In this document: piece by piece, positions 1 through 11,465 of the stretch
Position numbering within the stretch: the first letter of the stretch is position 1
Layout: each line of letters begins with the position of its first letter
Origin: Papaver somniferum
Taxonomy: Eukaryota > Streptophyta > Magnoliopsida > Ranunculales > Papaveraceae
Direction of reading: 5' to 3'
Length of the DNA: 64,000 nucleotides
NCBI RefSeq assembly: GCF_003573695.1
Contig: NC_039358.1
Coordinates: 96,844,117 to 96,908,116 of the forward strand
Position numbers and translations under genes: made by a program
Notes under the pieces: generated by a model
What the model was told of the DNA's origin: nothing
What the model saw: only the letters and a program-made list of their open reading frames with translations
Databases searched by the model: none

Positions 1-1802
1 GATGGCGCGTTGCACGCTGCATGCTGTAAACCGCCAGACCAATATCCCAGTATGTATCCCCCAGTTTGTGACTTGATTGATGTCTCGAGTGTGTGGATCG
101 TGGGACCCACAGAAAGTAGCATGTAATGCTAGATTAGATAACTAAGTGTTTAGGAAGTCGATACTTGTGAAGTATCGTGTGTATTATATGCACGTACTGC
201 ATCGAGTATATTCAGCATGTATGAAGCATCGTTGTTTGAGCGTCTCAAAATAGCTTCAAGTCCATCCTACTTCATGTGATGGTTTGGAGGTTGCGCAAGC
301 AAGTCCTCCCTTGTACGACCACATGGTGAGGTAGAGTGACGGGTGGTGATCACCATGACGCCTCACTGACCAATTAACTCCTGACCAGGGATGTATAGCC
401 AAGCCGGTGAAGTTGGACGGACGAGATGATATTTGAGACACTCATCTGCGACCGTTAGTGGAATTAGGGTTTTGGAAGAGGTGCGCAAGCACCACTTTTC
501 AGCTTGGTCGAATCCAAGCTTGGGACACGATTTTGGAATGGCCGATTGGGTATGTGTGTAGACGGCATGCCGGTGTACATTCTCATACCTTGTTGTCCCG
601 TGAAAGTGTAATCTGGACCGCTCAATTTGTCCGACAAAGAGGAGTGGTCAGGATTAATTTACGACAGAAGTGTGGTGCCTCAAATGCCATGCACCATTCC
701 TTCTTCAGGCGCGCATTTCGAGACCTCCAAGCTTGGTCGGTCCCGGCCGATTGGTTCGACGTGTTGGTGATAGGCTGATGTTCATGCCTATACCTGATTG
801 TCCCATGGAAACGTGATCTAAGCCACTCAATTTGTCCGGTGAAGTTGAGTGGTCGAGATCAGTTCGTGATTGGGAGGTGTGACCACGCCGGTTTGGGCGT
901 ACGAATCGAGGCGACTAGGCATGGTATGCCTTAACCGATCGGGTGTGGAGATATGTGGGCCCACATCGTGTTGATACTTACTGGACCTGCCTAATCGACT
1001 CCTAGACCCTTCGTTCGATCAGGTGAAAATGGACACTCGTGATCGAAAACCCTAATTAGGGTTCTGCCGGCCGTGCGTCATGCCTTGTTTGGACACACGA
1101 ATTGGGACGACCATCTATGTTTGGTTCTGACCGATGGGTCATGTATGTAGGCGGGCCCACGGTGTTTGTGTTGACATGTTCTGGGCCCTTTGAATCTACA
1201 TCTACACCCTCCATCTATGCCTGCGAAGATGGATGGTTGAGACTGATTTGTGACACATGTAATGTGCTGCAAACACTAATTTAGGGTTTCTCGTCCACGT
1301 TGCTTTGGCTGGACAAATTGGCAATCCATGCTACCCTTTTGGGTAGGCTGACCATGCGGGGTCCGCATTGGTCCGGTGTTGAACATTCCAATACCTGCTT
1401 GGGAGTTATGGATTCGATCTAAGCCATCCAATCATGCTGGTGAAATTGGATGGTCGTGATCGTTACTGAGACTAATACGGACATTCCAGATGCTCGATCG
1501 GGCTAGTATAACACTCCGAGAGTTATAGCCTGTATGGATATTTCGTACATGCCTCCTTATTTAATGCTTGGAGATTCGTGTTGCTCTGCTGAGAGCAACA
1601 CTCAGTCGTCATGTCGCACCAATAATGATAAGAGTGAAGCAGTACAGAAAATACAAGGCTGGTCATGCATTAATTGATGATGCTATAAGTTTTCATTGGA
1701 GAAGTATTCTCTATTTTATCAGGGGATTTATCCTTTGCAGGATGTTAGCGCATAATTTCGGCTTTTACAATTTTAGCCTTAAACGAAAATCCACCATCAA
1801 CA
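1..1802 (-). mobile_element. Family A LTR, partial, reverse orientation
   Basis: Reverse-oriented copy of the LTR at 1878-4429, at roughly 80 percent identity by eye. Its 5' end, TGTTGATGG, reads leftward from 1802. The 3' end, with the promoter region, lies outside the window. The copy is about 200 bp shorter than the matching part of its partner, so it has internal deletions. Short open frames inside it are not supported as genes. Confidence 0.85.
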
Positions 1803-1877
1803 CTAGTATTTGAATTGTCACCATCTCATGCCTACCCCACAATAATGCAACCATTATGTGCTAGGCAGGGGACTTAA
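1803..1877 (+). mobile_element. Spacer between inverted A LTRs, with polypurine tract
   Basis: 75 bp separate the two inverted LTRs. The right end, GGCAGGGGACTTAA at 1864-1877, directly abuts the LTR start at 1878. It resembles the tract GCATGGGACTTAA before the family B LTR at 55860. It is the likely plus-strand priming site, which makes the LTR at 1878 a 3' LTR. Confidence 0.6.
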
Positions 1878-2562
1878 TGTTGATGGTGGATTTTAGTTCA
1901 GGGCTAAAATTGTAAAACCTAATTTAATAAACTGACATCCTGCAAAGGGTAAAGCTGGTTGACAAGTGATTAGTACCTCTTCGCTTTATTCGAAGCAATT
2001 CAATGAATATATGAAATTCACCCAGAATGGTGCATATAGCAACGATCCCAAATATTCTGTGAATTTTTTTAGCATTATTTAATGCATGATTAGCCTAGTA
2101 TTTCATGTGTTGTTCCACGCCGAACTCTCATTATTAGCATGACATGACGACTGAGTGTTCACTCTCAGCAGAGTAGCATGAATCTCCAACTGCTAAATTC
2201 GAGACATGCATGAAATACCCGTACAGGCTACGTCACTCTCTAACAAAGAGAATCTCACATCGGCGTGTTTGTATTGGCCCGATCGAGCATGTTCAATGCC
2301 CTAAAGAAAATCTAGACTGTCCATATTAGTCTCAGAAACGATCGCGGTCACACAAGTTGGCCGCACAATTTAACAAGCCTAGCCAAACCCTAGAAAGAAT
2401 AGGCGATTTTCATGATGACCACTAGCGGGCCCACTTATGCCCTAGCCGGTCGGACGTCACATGAACGTCTCTTAGCAACGTCAAACACCAACCCTAAGTA
2501 GGGTGGTCGTGCTGCTTTATAGAGATTCGATCGAGCATAGACTGTTCAGGGCAGTCTTAAAA

Positions 2563-3480
2563 CGATCACGACTGTCCAACTTCGCAAGCATGGATGGACG
2601 GATTAGATCATCCCGCGATTGATCAGTGAAGCTCTAATGAACATATTAGTGGGCCCACTCCTCTCCCACTTGATCGGTTTTCTCACGACCTAGCCCTAGA
2701 GCAATGAACGCTTGCTCGAGGTGAGGCTGGCGTAATGCTTAAAGGTTCGTGGAAACTCCACTAGCGTCTTAAATCGAGCACAACCATCCAACTTCGCAAG
2801 CATACTTGGATGGCTTAAATCGCTCCTAGGACCGTCAGAGAGGTGCACATATGTTCACCGCCAGCCCAATGTGGGCCCCACATGGTCGGTCTCCCTAAAA
2901 GAGGAGCATGGCCTGCCAAACTATTTGGTCAAAGTTGCGCACGCGTGACTGTTCCAAAACCCTAATTAGGGTTTGCGGCATTGCATAATTGTCGTAGTTT
3001 GATCACGACCATCCATCTTCACAAGCCTGGATGGAGGGTGTAGATATAGACTTAAGAGGTCCCGAGAGTATCAACGAGATCTCCGTGGGCCCACCTATGC
3101 GCATGCAAGATAGTTCTAGGCCAACCATGGCTGAACGTCTCGAAACGTGCTCCCATAGGAGCCATGTCGACACAACTTCCAAATCCTTCGCGACAATGGA
3201 TTTATGTCGCAAATCGATCATGACCACTCATCTTTGCCAGACAAATTGAGTGTCCTAGATCGCACCTCCACAAGACGAAGTAGCATGGACTTGTACACCG
3301 GAAAGCCGTCTACACGCAGGCCTGGTCGGTCCCACCAAAAGAGGTGTTCATGCTTTATTTCGGTCAAGCCAAAAAGTGATGCTTGCGCACCTTTTTAAAA
3401 CCCTAAAATCCATCAACGGTCGCAAACGCGTGTCGCAGATCATCTCGTCCGTCCAACTTTGCCAGTTTGGTCGGACAGCC
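2563..3480 (+). repeat. Tandem hairpin units of about 215 bp in LTR A
   Basis: Comparable hairpins start near 2563, 2777, 3001, 3217 and 3433, a spacing of 214-224 bp. Each has a GATC(A/G)CGACC-like lead, an arm such as TCCAACTTCGC, a short loop and the complementary TTGGATGG arm. GTGGGCCCAC or a near match recurs between hairpins, for example near 2651 and 3087. The same series is seen in the copy at about 46,400-47,330. Confidence 0.7.
2957..2974. promoter_or_regulatory. Palindromic telo-box pair
   Basis: AAACCCTAATTAGGGTTT is a perfect 18-bp palindrome made of two facing plant telo-box motifs (AAACCCTAA). It is conserved at 46788-46805. At 1047-1064 in the inverted LTR it differs by one base. 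Telo-boxes bind TRB-type Myb proteins in plants; a role in this LTR is inference. Confidence 0.55.
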
Positions 3481-4039
3481 TAGATTAAAGGTTAAACAGC
3501 CAATTAGGCATCTTGGTGATCACCATCCATCACTCTACCACAAGGAGTGATCGGCCAAGGGATGGCCCTCCCATGCGGCCTCTAAACAATCACTCGAAGA
3601 TGGTTGGGCATGCAGCTATTTTAAGAACGCTTAATCCGCGACTTGCTCCGTTAAGCTTTAAAACAGTGATGCTTCATACATATTGATTGTATTCGATGCA
3701 TTACATGCATAGAGTATACACGATATTTCATGAATATCGGTTTCCTAAATAACTCAGTTATTTAACCTAGCACCATATGCTACTTCTTGTGGGTCCCACG
3801 ACCCACTCATTCGAGACATCAAACATGTCACAAACTGGAGATACTTACTGGGGTATTGGTCTGGCGGTTTACAGCGTGCAGCGCGCCATTACAAGAACGT
3901 GTCAGGGAAAGACGGACGGTTAACAGTGATAAGGGAAGTGGGTAAAGATGTGATCGTGTAACACTTCTACACGACCCCACTACTCCATCACTTCACTTCC
4001 TCCACTTCCTATGAGATGAGGGTTGCGCTCAATGACTTG

Positions 4040-4047
4040 TATAAATA
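4040..4047 (+). promoter_or_regulatory. TATA box of LTR A
   Basis: TATAAATA followed by GGTTCCTCAACC, about 390 bp before the LTR end. It is identical in the second copy at 47871. The position fits a U3 promoter driving an R/U5 leader. Confidence 0.6.
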
Positions 4048-4429
4048 GGTTCCTCAACCTATTTCCAAAAACACAAGAGACAAGCACAGAAAAACCAAGT
4101 GTTGTCACAGTATCCAGAAAACACCAGAGCTGACAGCTTACATTGTGCAATCCAGTTCAACATTCTGATACAAGTCATAAATAGCCAACACCTTCACAAT
4201 CTCAACACCTTCTTCGCTTCCCTCCCTAAGATCAACTCCATCTCCTTCACTTTGTGACCGAAGCAAGTCTGGAACGATCATTTCTTGGTTTAGGCCAGAA
4301 TTGTATAGATTGATCTCTCGAATCAAAAGCACTCCCGTGCAGTGCATTTGTTTAGGGTTTAGATTCATTTCTCATCCAGACACACCCAAAATTACCAAAA
4401 CCAGCAAAAATAGTTTTCACCCATAAACA

Positions 4430-6612
4430 AAGGGGTAATAGTGTAAAGCCCCGTAATTTTCTTAATATGATTTTGCTCCTAAAACCCTATCCATATTACT
4501 TATCGGATTTTTAATCTAAGACTTAATTTGTAAAGAATAAATATTTAGTTATGATATGTTTATGCTTTCCACAAATTAATTTATTAGAATTTAATTAAAT
4601 TATGGCAACAAACTGTGCTTTGATTGGCAGCTACGTGTAATTAGTTCTATATATTTTTCTTAACGTAGTAAAGATATTTAATTTTTTTTTACCTAGCTAA
4701 TTGTATCATGGATTTTAAATATATAATAAAATTGAAAATAGAAGATTTGACTATTGTGGCAATTTAATGATTTGGCTCTTAAGAAAAATAGATGTGCATT
4801 ACTCTTGCATTGGTCAATAAGTAAAGAATATACATATATTTGTATCTAAACTTATAAAGATGAATTAGGAAATTTATTAATTAGTACTAATAGCATGAAT
4901 ATTATAATGCAAAACTAGAGGAAATTCCTTATTTACGTGTCTAATCAATGTTTGCAAAATTAAAGGAATTTTCTTAATATAAGTGTGCAATTATGTTTAC
5001 GTATATGTAAAAGGTATATTTGGATAAAAATGGAAACATCATTAATAACAATTTAAGAAATTTCTTTGGGTTAGGAAGTAAATAATTATTTTACCTAAGT
5101 GTGCATATTAAAGAAGATACTTTATTTTCTTTTGACAAGTTTGAATTAATAAATAACATGCATGGGTTATCACTTTATTCTAAATCATAAAATAAAATTT
5201 AAATTAATGTTGCATACAGTTAATTTAATTAAAAATGTTTCCTAATAAGGTAAAATAAATGTTGACATTATGGGTTTGGATTCAAATGTTCCTAACGTTA
5301 TTTTTAACAAAACGAAAACAAAAAGATTAGCCATCTTTTCATTTGTCTCTCTCTTTCTGTTTTTCTTTTCGTCTAAAACAACAAAAGAAAACTAAACTCT
5401 TTTACCTATCACTATCAATACCTTCATCTCATGGTTTTATTTATATGAGAAAATAAAAACAAAAGCATCAGATTTATTATCTTTGGAAAAAGGTGTTTTT
5501 ACTTTCAACAGAATTTGTGGATTGCTATTTGAGGTAGGGGGTTTCTACCTAATACAAAATTCAAAACCTATTTTAGCATTATAATTATATTAATTTCCTT
5601 TTCATTTTATGATAATAATCATGATGGTTGTTTTAAATTTATTAAGTTGTTTTCTTCGTATAAATTGATTTACTTATGAAATTTTGTTTATTGATTATTA
5701 ACCATTATTATTAGATTGTTCTAAATTTTTATTTTCACAATTGATCTAGGTAGTGATGTTTTTCTCTATTTATTAAGGAAATTATATTAATGCACACTAA
5801 TTGAGTTTTGATTTGAGAAAGTGAATTTACTGAATTAGATTATTAGTTATTGAAAATGTTTTGGTGCTTGTACGCGGGTCTAATGTTTAGAAATGAATGA
5901 TGAATATACGATTTCTCTGCGGCTGAAATGTCAGCCTTTATAGCATCCCACCACTGGTGGCTACCCTGGGAAGACTGTTCAGGGAACAATATTGGTTTGT
6001 TTACCGGAATAACTCTGACAATTATATTAAGAATCATTTGAAGAAAGAAAAATAAGATTGTTCGTGAATAATTCTGGTTTGTTTACCGGAATAACTATGA
6101 CAACTAGATTAATGATCTAGAATTTGAGGTTGAAGATTTTGAGTAAGAAATGTTAAGTATTCGTCGTTGAGATTGGCGTAAGTATTGTTGTGGATTTTTC
6201 GATGCACTCTATTATTTTTTGAAACTTCCTACTGGGTTGTGGTTTGCTCACCCCTTTTTTCCTCCCTTTCCACAGAGAATGAAGAAAGACTAGCCGTAAA
6301 ACAAATTATTATGTATCACGGGGATTGGGCATTGCGTTTTAAGTTAAATCGAGGTGTTGGTTTGTTTTTCAATTGTGTACTTTTGATTTTATAATTTGTA
6401 TTCTACTTTTTTGTAATTTTAAAAGTACTATTAATTTCATTTGATAAATTTTATTGAGTTTAAATTTCATATATTTTATGTACGAAAATATTTTAGAATG
6501 AAAAGCCTGGTCCTACATGAGTGACGGTCCGGAAATTTGGACTTGCTAGTTGGATCGGACCCGACCCACAAGGTCGAATCCGTGTCCGCTGGAAGTCCGA
6601 AAATCCGGGCAG
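4430..6612 (+). other. AT-rich intergenic DNA, possibly an old Ty3-type LTR
   Basis: No gene is seen. At 4442 the sequence begins TGTAAAGCCCCG, which resembles the TGTAA(C)-CCCCG start of many plant Ty3/gypsy LTRs. Long A/T-rich stretches follow, then a pyrimidine-rich stretch with a splice-acceptor-like CCACAG near 6280. No target duplication or clear 3' end was found. An LTR origin is a guess from its opening bases. Confidence 0.3.
5976..6120 (+). repeat. Two-copy tandem repeat, 83-bp period
   Basis: The segment with GGTTTGTTTACCGGAATAAC occurs at about 5993 and again at about 6075. Both copies are preceded by TGTTC and AATA-rich sequence. The copies have diverged outside the core. No coding meaning is apparent. 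Confidence 0.6.
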
Positions 6613-8743
6613 TCACATATTTCAATTATATAACAAAATATAATGCGGAATAGAAATAACACAGGCACCAAAAGTTTTGTTAACGAGGAAACCGCAAATG
6701 CATAAAAACCCCGGAACCTAGTCCACATTGAACACCTCACTGTATTAAGCCGCTACAGACACTAGCCTACTACAAACTAACTTCGGTCTGGATTGTAGTT
6801 GAACCCTAATCAATCTCACACTGATTCAAGGTACAGTTGCGCTCCTTACCTCTCTGATCCCAGCAGGATACTACGCACTTGATTCCCTTAGCTGATCTCA
6901 CCCACAACTAAAGGTTGTTACGACCCAAAGTCGAAGACTTTAATAAACAAATCTGTATCACACAAAAAAGTCTATGATAATAGATAAATTAGACTCCATA
7001 GATAAACCTATGAGTTTTGTTCCGTCTTTTGATAAATCAAGGTGAACAGGAACTAATTTATGACCCAGACTTATATTCTCGAAGAACAGCCTAGTATTAT
7101 CAATCACCTCACAATAATCTAAATCGTATGGTAGTGAAACTAGATATTGTGGAATCACAAATGATGAGACGAAGATGTTTGTGATTTCTTTTTATCTTGC
7201 CCTATCGGAGATATAATCTCAAGTCAATTACTCAATTGAACTCGTACGATAGCAAATGGCAAGATCAGATCGCTCAACTACAAGAGAAGTAGTTTCATCT
7301 GGCTTCACAATCCCAATAAAGTCTTTCAGTCGTTAACCTACAGGGTATCGAGAATAAACCTAAGGTTAAAGGAGAATCGACTCTAGCAAAACCAACTAGT
7401 ATCACACATGAGGTGTGGGGATTAGTTTTTCCAGTTTCTAGATGTCTCCTTTATATAGTTTTCAAATCAGGGTTTCCAATCCAAGTTACCTTGGTAACAA
7501 AGCATTCAATATTCACCGTTAGATGAAAAACCTGATTTATTCAAGTTAATATCTTTCAACCGCTAGATCGAACCTTAGCTTGTCACACACAAATGAAATG
7601 TATTTCATTTAGGTTTGAGTAACCGTACCTAACCTGTACACTTAGTTTGTTCACAAATAGTTAACCAATGGTTAGCCATATGAGCATTTTCATATTAACC
7701 GTATTCATCTTCTTCACATAACTAGTTCAAATGACTCATAAGAACTAGTTGAAGAGTTGTTCAATTGCTTAGATCTTTATTCATAGACACAATTGAAACA
7801 AAATCGGTTTGATCCATTCATGAACAATATACCCACGGTTTGCAAAGATTGCGTTCCTTATAATTTATTGTTTTAAGTTCATGAAATACCGATTTGAGAA
7901 ATAACCAGCTTGGGTACGCGTACGGGTATGCGTACCTTAGCTACCGGATTTGAGTTTACAAACTCAGCAAAAGTTTTAGGTTCGAAAACTTCCGTGAGTA
8001 CACGTAAGGGTATGCGTACCTAAGGTGACTGATTTACTAGTTTGCAAACTACAAACTCAGCAGAAATTTTCGGTTGAAAACTTCCGCTGGTACGCGTACC
8101 CAACCTGTCTCCTTCACCAATACCATATGCACACATATGCACACACTTGGTTTCTGGCACATGGATTTATACACTAATGTGCGAACACACTATATATGCT
8201 TATATCCATAGTTGGTAATCTCAACTCTACATTTCAATTATTGAAACATTCTTCTATGATGTTATAACAATCGTTATTCACGACTATCGTCATCAAAGCT
8301 ATTTTCAAGATTGAAACGTCATCATGACTTTCGTCACGGGTAAAGATGAAAGTGGTTCAAGCAAAATCTTACCAACACATATTTCGAGAAAAAGATAGGC
8401 GAGTAAACTCATCTCGAAATAGCAAATGTGTATGTATGAAAACTATCATACTTATACGACTATTGTCTCAATAGTAGGAGATAGAGTAGACTTTTGAGTG
8501 ATAGATAAGTTCAAGTCTCCACATACCTTTTTATTCGGATGAAGTTCCACTGGTTCCTCGAGTAGTTCTTCGTCTTCGTAAGATGATCGCCATGGAGTCT
8601 GGAGCTCAACTACACTTAACTATCCTAGACCGAGACTTAGTTATAAGTAAACTAGAAATTAAGACATATAGTTTTGATCACTAATATTGAAAAACATGCT
8701 TGAGATAGCAACGCATGCGAGTTCGATCGAGTAATGCTCTAAT
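6613..8743 (-). mobile_element. Family C (Sirevirus-like) LTR, reverse, truncated
   Basis: Its LTR start, read on the minus strand as TATTAGAGCATTAC, lies at 8743. About 500 bp of the 3' end is missing at the left, where similarity begins inside the CAATTATATAACAAAATATAATGC block shared with seven or more other places in the window. It contains the minus-strand TATA region (CTTTATATAG near 7450) and the palindromic GTACGCGTAC array at 7912-8102. Confidence 0.85.
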
Positions 8744-8948
8744 AGTTATAGCTACAGATCTTCAACAACTGTGATGCTGAACTTACAACCTTTAGGATCA
8801 TGGAGTACTTGGAAGTGACGAAGATTTCGAGTCGCGTTGAAGATGCCAAGGAGATCAAGCATGTGGATGAGAAGCTACATTTTTTTTATCTTTTTTGTAA
8901 TCCATATGTATTGATAGTTTTGTCACTAAAATTGACAAAGGGGGAGAT
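8744..8948 (+). mobile_element. 3' end of a family C internal region, with polypurine tract
   Basis: Matches, in the opposite orientation, the 32698-32890 end of the complete C element. It shares a GGATCATGGAGTACTTGGAAG-like block and then TTTTGTCACTAAAATTGACA. It ends in AAAGGGGGAGAT, directly before the LTR at 8949. The copy looks non-coding or too short to judge, and most of its internal region is absent. Confidence 0.75.
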
Positions 8949-9657
8949 TGTTAGAGCATTGATCTGTCGAACTCGCATGCGTTGCTATCTCAAGCATGTT
9001 TGTCAATGTTAATGATCAAAACTATAAGTCTTGATTTCTAGCCTATTTATAGATGTCTCGGACTAGGACATAGATAGTGTAGTTGAGCTTAGATCTCTCG
9101 ACGTTCATCTCTTCAAGACGAAGAACTACTAAGGGGAGCTTGTGGAACTTCTTCGACAAAAGGTGTGTGGAGACTTGAACTCATCTTTCATTTGGAAAGT
9201 CTATTTCTACTATCTCCTATATTGAGACATAAGTCGTGTTACGATGTAGTTTTCTCTATACACATTTGAGATTTCGAGCAGAGTATATCTCGCTTACATA
9301 TTTCTCGAAATATGTGTTGGTAAGATTTCGCTTCGACCAAGTTCATCTTATATCATGAGAAAATTTCCGAGTAACATCTTACATAGTTTGTGTAATACAA
9401 TCATTTGATGTAGGCTTGGAATGTTTCGATAATGATTATTTCAATATCTTGAAAATTGCTTTGATGCTAATAGTGTGTAAAAACGGCTATTGTCATTATA
9501 GAAGAATGTTTTAATGATTGAAATAAAGATTTGATGATGTAACCATCTTTGGATATAAGCATATATAGTGTGTTCGCACATTAGTGTATAAATCCATAAA
9601 CCGGGAAACAAGAGTATGTATATGTGTGTATACAAAATTGGTGAAGGAGACAAGATA

Positions 9658-9868
9658 AGTATGCGTACCCGTACGCATACTGGCAGAAGTTTTTGAACCG
9701 AAAATATCTGCTTAGTTTGGGAATTACAAACTCCTTAACTAGTCACCTTAAGTATGCGTACCCGTACGCATACTAGCGGAAGTTTTCGAACCGAAAATTT
9801 CTGCTGAGTTTGGAAACTTAACAAACTCAAAATCTGGTTGCTTAAGTACGCATACCTGTGCATACTTA
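9658..9868 (+). repeat. Palindromic GTACGCGTAC-type array in LTR C
   Basis: Three copies of AGTATGCGTACCCGTACGCATACT or close variants lie about 80-100 bp apart, separated by GAAGTTTTCGAACCGAAAATTTCTGC-like spacers. Each core is itself a near-perfect inverted repeat. Equivalent arrays sit at 7912-8102, 21718-21932 and 25953-26140. Confidence 0.75.
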
Positions 9869-10320
9869 AGCTGGTTACTTTGTTAAATCGGTCAGTTCAT
9901 GGACTTAAACATTTAAATCATAAGGAATGCAATCTTTGCAAACCGTGGCTATAATTTCCATGATTGATTCAAGTGAATCAAACCGATTTGGTTTCAATTG
10001 TGTTTTCTAAAAAATTGAACAACTCTTTAACTAGTTTCATTTGAGTCATTTGAACTAGTTACGGTTAAGATGAATAAGGTTAATTTGAGAGTAATCATAT
10101 GGCTAACCTCGGTTAACTATTTGTGAACCAACTCGGTGTACACGTTTAGGTATGGTTACATAAACCTAAATGAGGGTACATTTCATTTGTTTGTAATAAG
10201 CTAAGTCTGATCTAATGGTTAAAAGATATTAGATTGGTTGAATCAGGTTTTTCATCTAACGGTGATTATTAAATACTTTGTTACCAAGGTAACTTGGATT
10301 GCAAACCCTGATTTAAAAAC

Positions 10321-10329
10321 TATATAAAG
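10321..10329 (+). promoter_or_regulatory. TATA box of LTR C
   Basis: TATATAAAG lies about 1.1 kb before the LTR end. The reverse copies keep the same motif as CTTTATATA, for example near 7450, 31530 and 40780. Conservation in all copies supports promoter use. Confidence 0.6.
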
Positions 10330-11465
10330 AAGAACTCTGGCAACTGGGAAAACTAATCCCCACACCTCCTGTGTGTTACTAGTTGCATAACTAGAGTCGA
10401 TTCTCCTTTAACCTTAGGTTTCTTCTCGACACCCTGTAGGTTAACGACTTGAAGACTTCAGTGGGATTGTGAAGCCAGACCCAACTATTATCTTTGTAGT
10501 TGCGTGATCTGATCTTGCTGTTTCTATCGTGTTGAGAGCAATCGAAATAATTGGCTCGAGATTTTATATCTCCGATAGGCAAGATATAAAAGTAATCACA
10601 AACAAACTTCGTCTCATCGTTTGTGATTCCACAATAACTTGTTTCGCTAGTCGATTAAGTTTATTGTAAGGTGATTGATAATACTAGGATGTTCTTCGGG
10701 AATATAAGACCGGTTTACAAATTGGTTCCTTTTCACCTTGATTTATCAAAACATGGAACAAATACTCTTGGGCATTTCTGTGGGAGACAGATTTATTCGA
10801 TCCTATAGACTTTTCTATGTGAGACAGATTTGTCTATCAAGTCTTCGACTTTGGGTCGTAGCAACTCTTAGTTGTGGGTGAGATCAGCTAACGGAATCAA
10901 GTGTATCCTGCTGGTATTAGAGACGTAAGGAGTGCAACTGTACCTTGAATCAGTATGAGATTGATTAGGGTTCAACTACATTCCAGCCCGAAGTTAATTG
11001 GTAGTAGGCTAGTGTCTGTAGCGGCTTAATACAGTGTGGTGTTCAATCTGGACTAGGTCCCGAGATTTTTCTGCATTTTCGGTTTCCTTGTTAACAAAAT
11101 TTTGCTGTCTATGTTGTTTCTTTACCGCATTATATTTTGTTATATAATTGAAATATCACAGGTTGTGCGTTAAGATCAATCAATTAGAATATACAACCTT
11201 GGGTTGTTGATTTACATTGATTGACACTTGAACATTGGTCTTCGGTACCGTTCAAGTAATTCCTCTTATATTCAATCGGGCTCGCAGATTTCTATTTGTT
11301 GATTGTGGATTGAATTAAGAGTTAGAAATATTAAACTCTTTGATATTCTTTATTCTAGATTGAGTCTGACTGTCTTTTTGATTCTCTATAAAGTGTATTG
11401 GAGTAAGTCCTCTCAGATTGCCAAACGAATTGTTGGGTGTGGTTGTTAGACCCCCCGCATTTTCA

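Larger units (their letters stand above)
1878..4429 (+). mobile_element. Family A LTR, complete (about 2.55 kb), probable 3' LTR
   Basis: Starts TGTTGATGG and ends CCATAAACA. The first half of the LTR at 45711 confirms the 5' boundary. The body from about 2,420 to 3,480 is a series of units of about 215 bp. Each has a GTGGGCCCAC-type palindrome and a hairpin of the form TCCAACTTCGC...TGGATGG. A TATA box lies at 4040, and CA-rich sequence follows, as in a transcribed R/U5 region. The family is linked to Ty3-type family B by shared terminal repeats and a similar polypurine tract, not by any coding sequence of its own. Confidence 0.8.
8949..11465 (+). mobile_element. Family C LTR, complete, 3' LTR (about 2.5 kb)
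   Basis: Begins TGTTAGAGCATTG right after the polypurine tract and ends CCCCGCATTTTCA. A TATA box is at 10321. The GTACGCATAC array is at 9658-9868. The R/U5 part contains the CTAGGTCCCGAG...GTTTCCTCGTTAACAAAAT block seen throughout the window. At 11466 it abuts family D LTR sequence, whose first 1 kb is missing, so this element probably landed in D and its left side was later lost. Confidence 0.88.

Noticed and set aside
458..778. 106-codon open frame near the start, as a possible host gene
   Set aside because: It lies inside the reverse A LTR, is not kept in the other A copies, and shows no recognisable domain.
2957..2974. AAACCCTAA motifs as an interstitial telomere tract
   Set aside because: Only single facing copies occur, never a tandem run of the telomere repeat.
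6185..6394. Short gene in the AT-rich region with a CCACAG acceptor-like site
   Set aside because: Only 69 codons, low complexity, and in a region that may itself be an old LTR. No donor or second exon was found.
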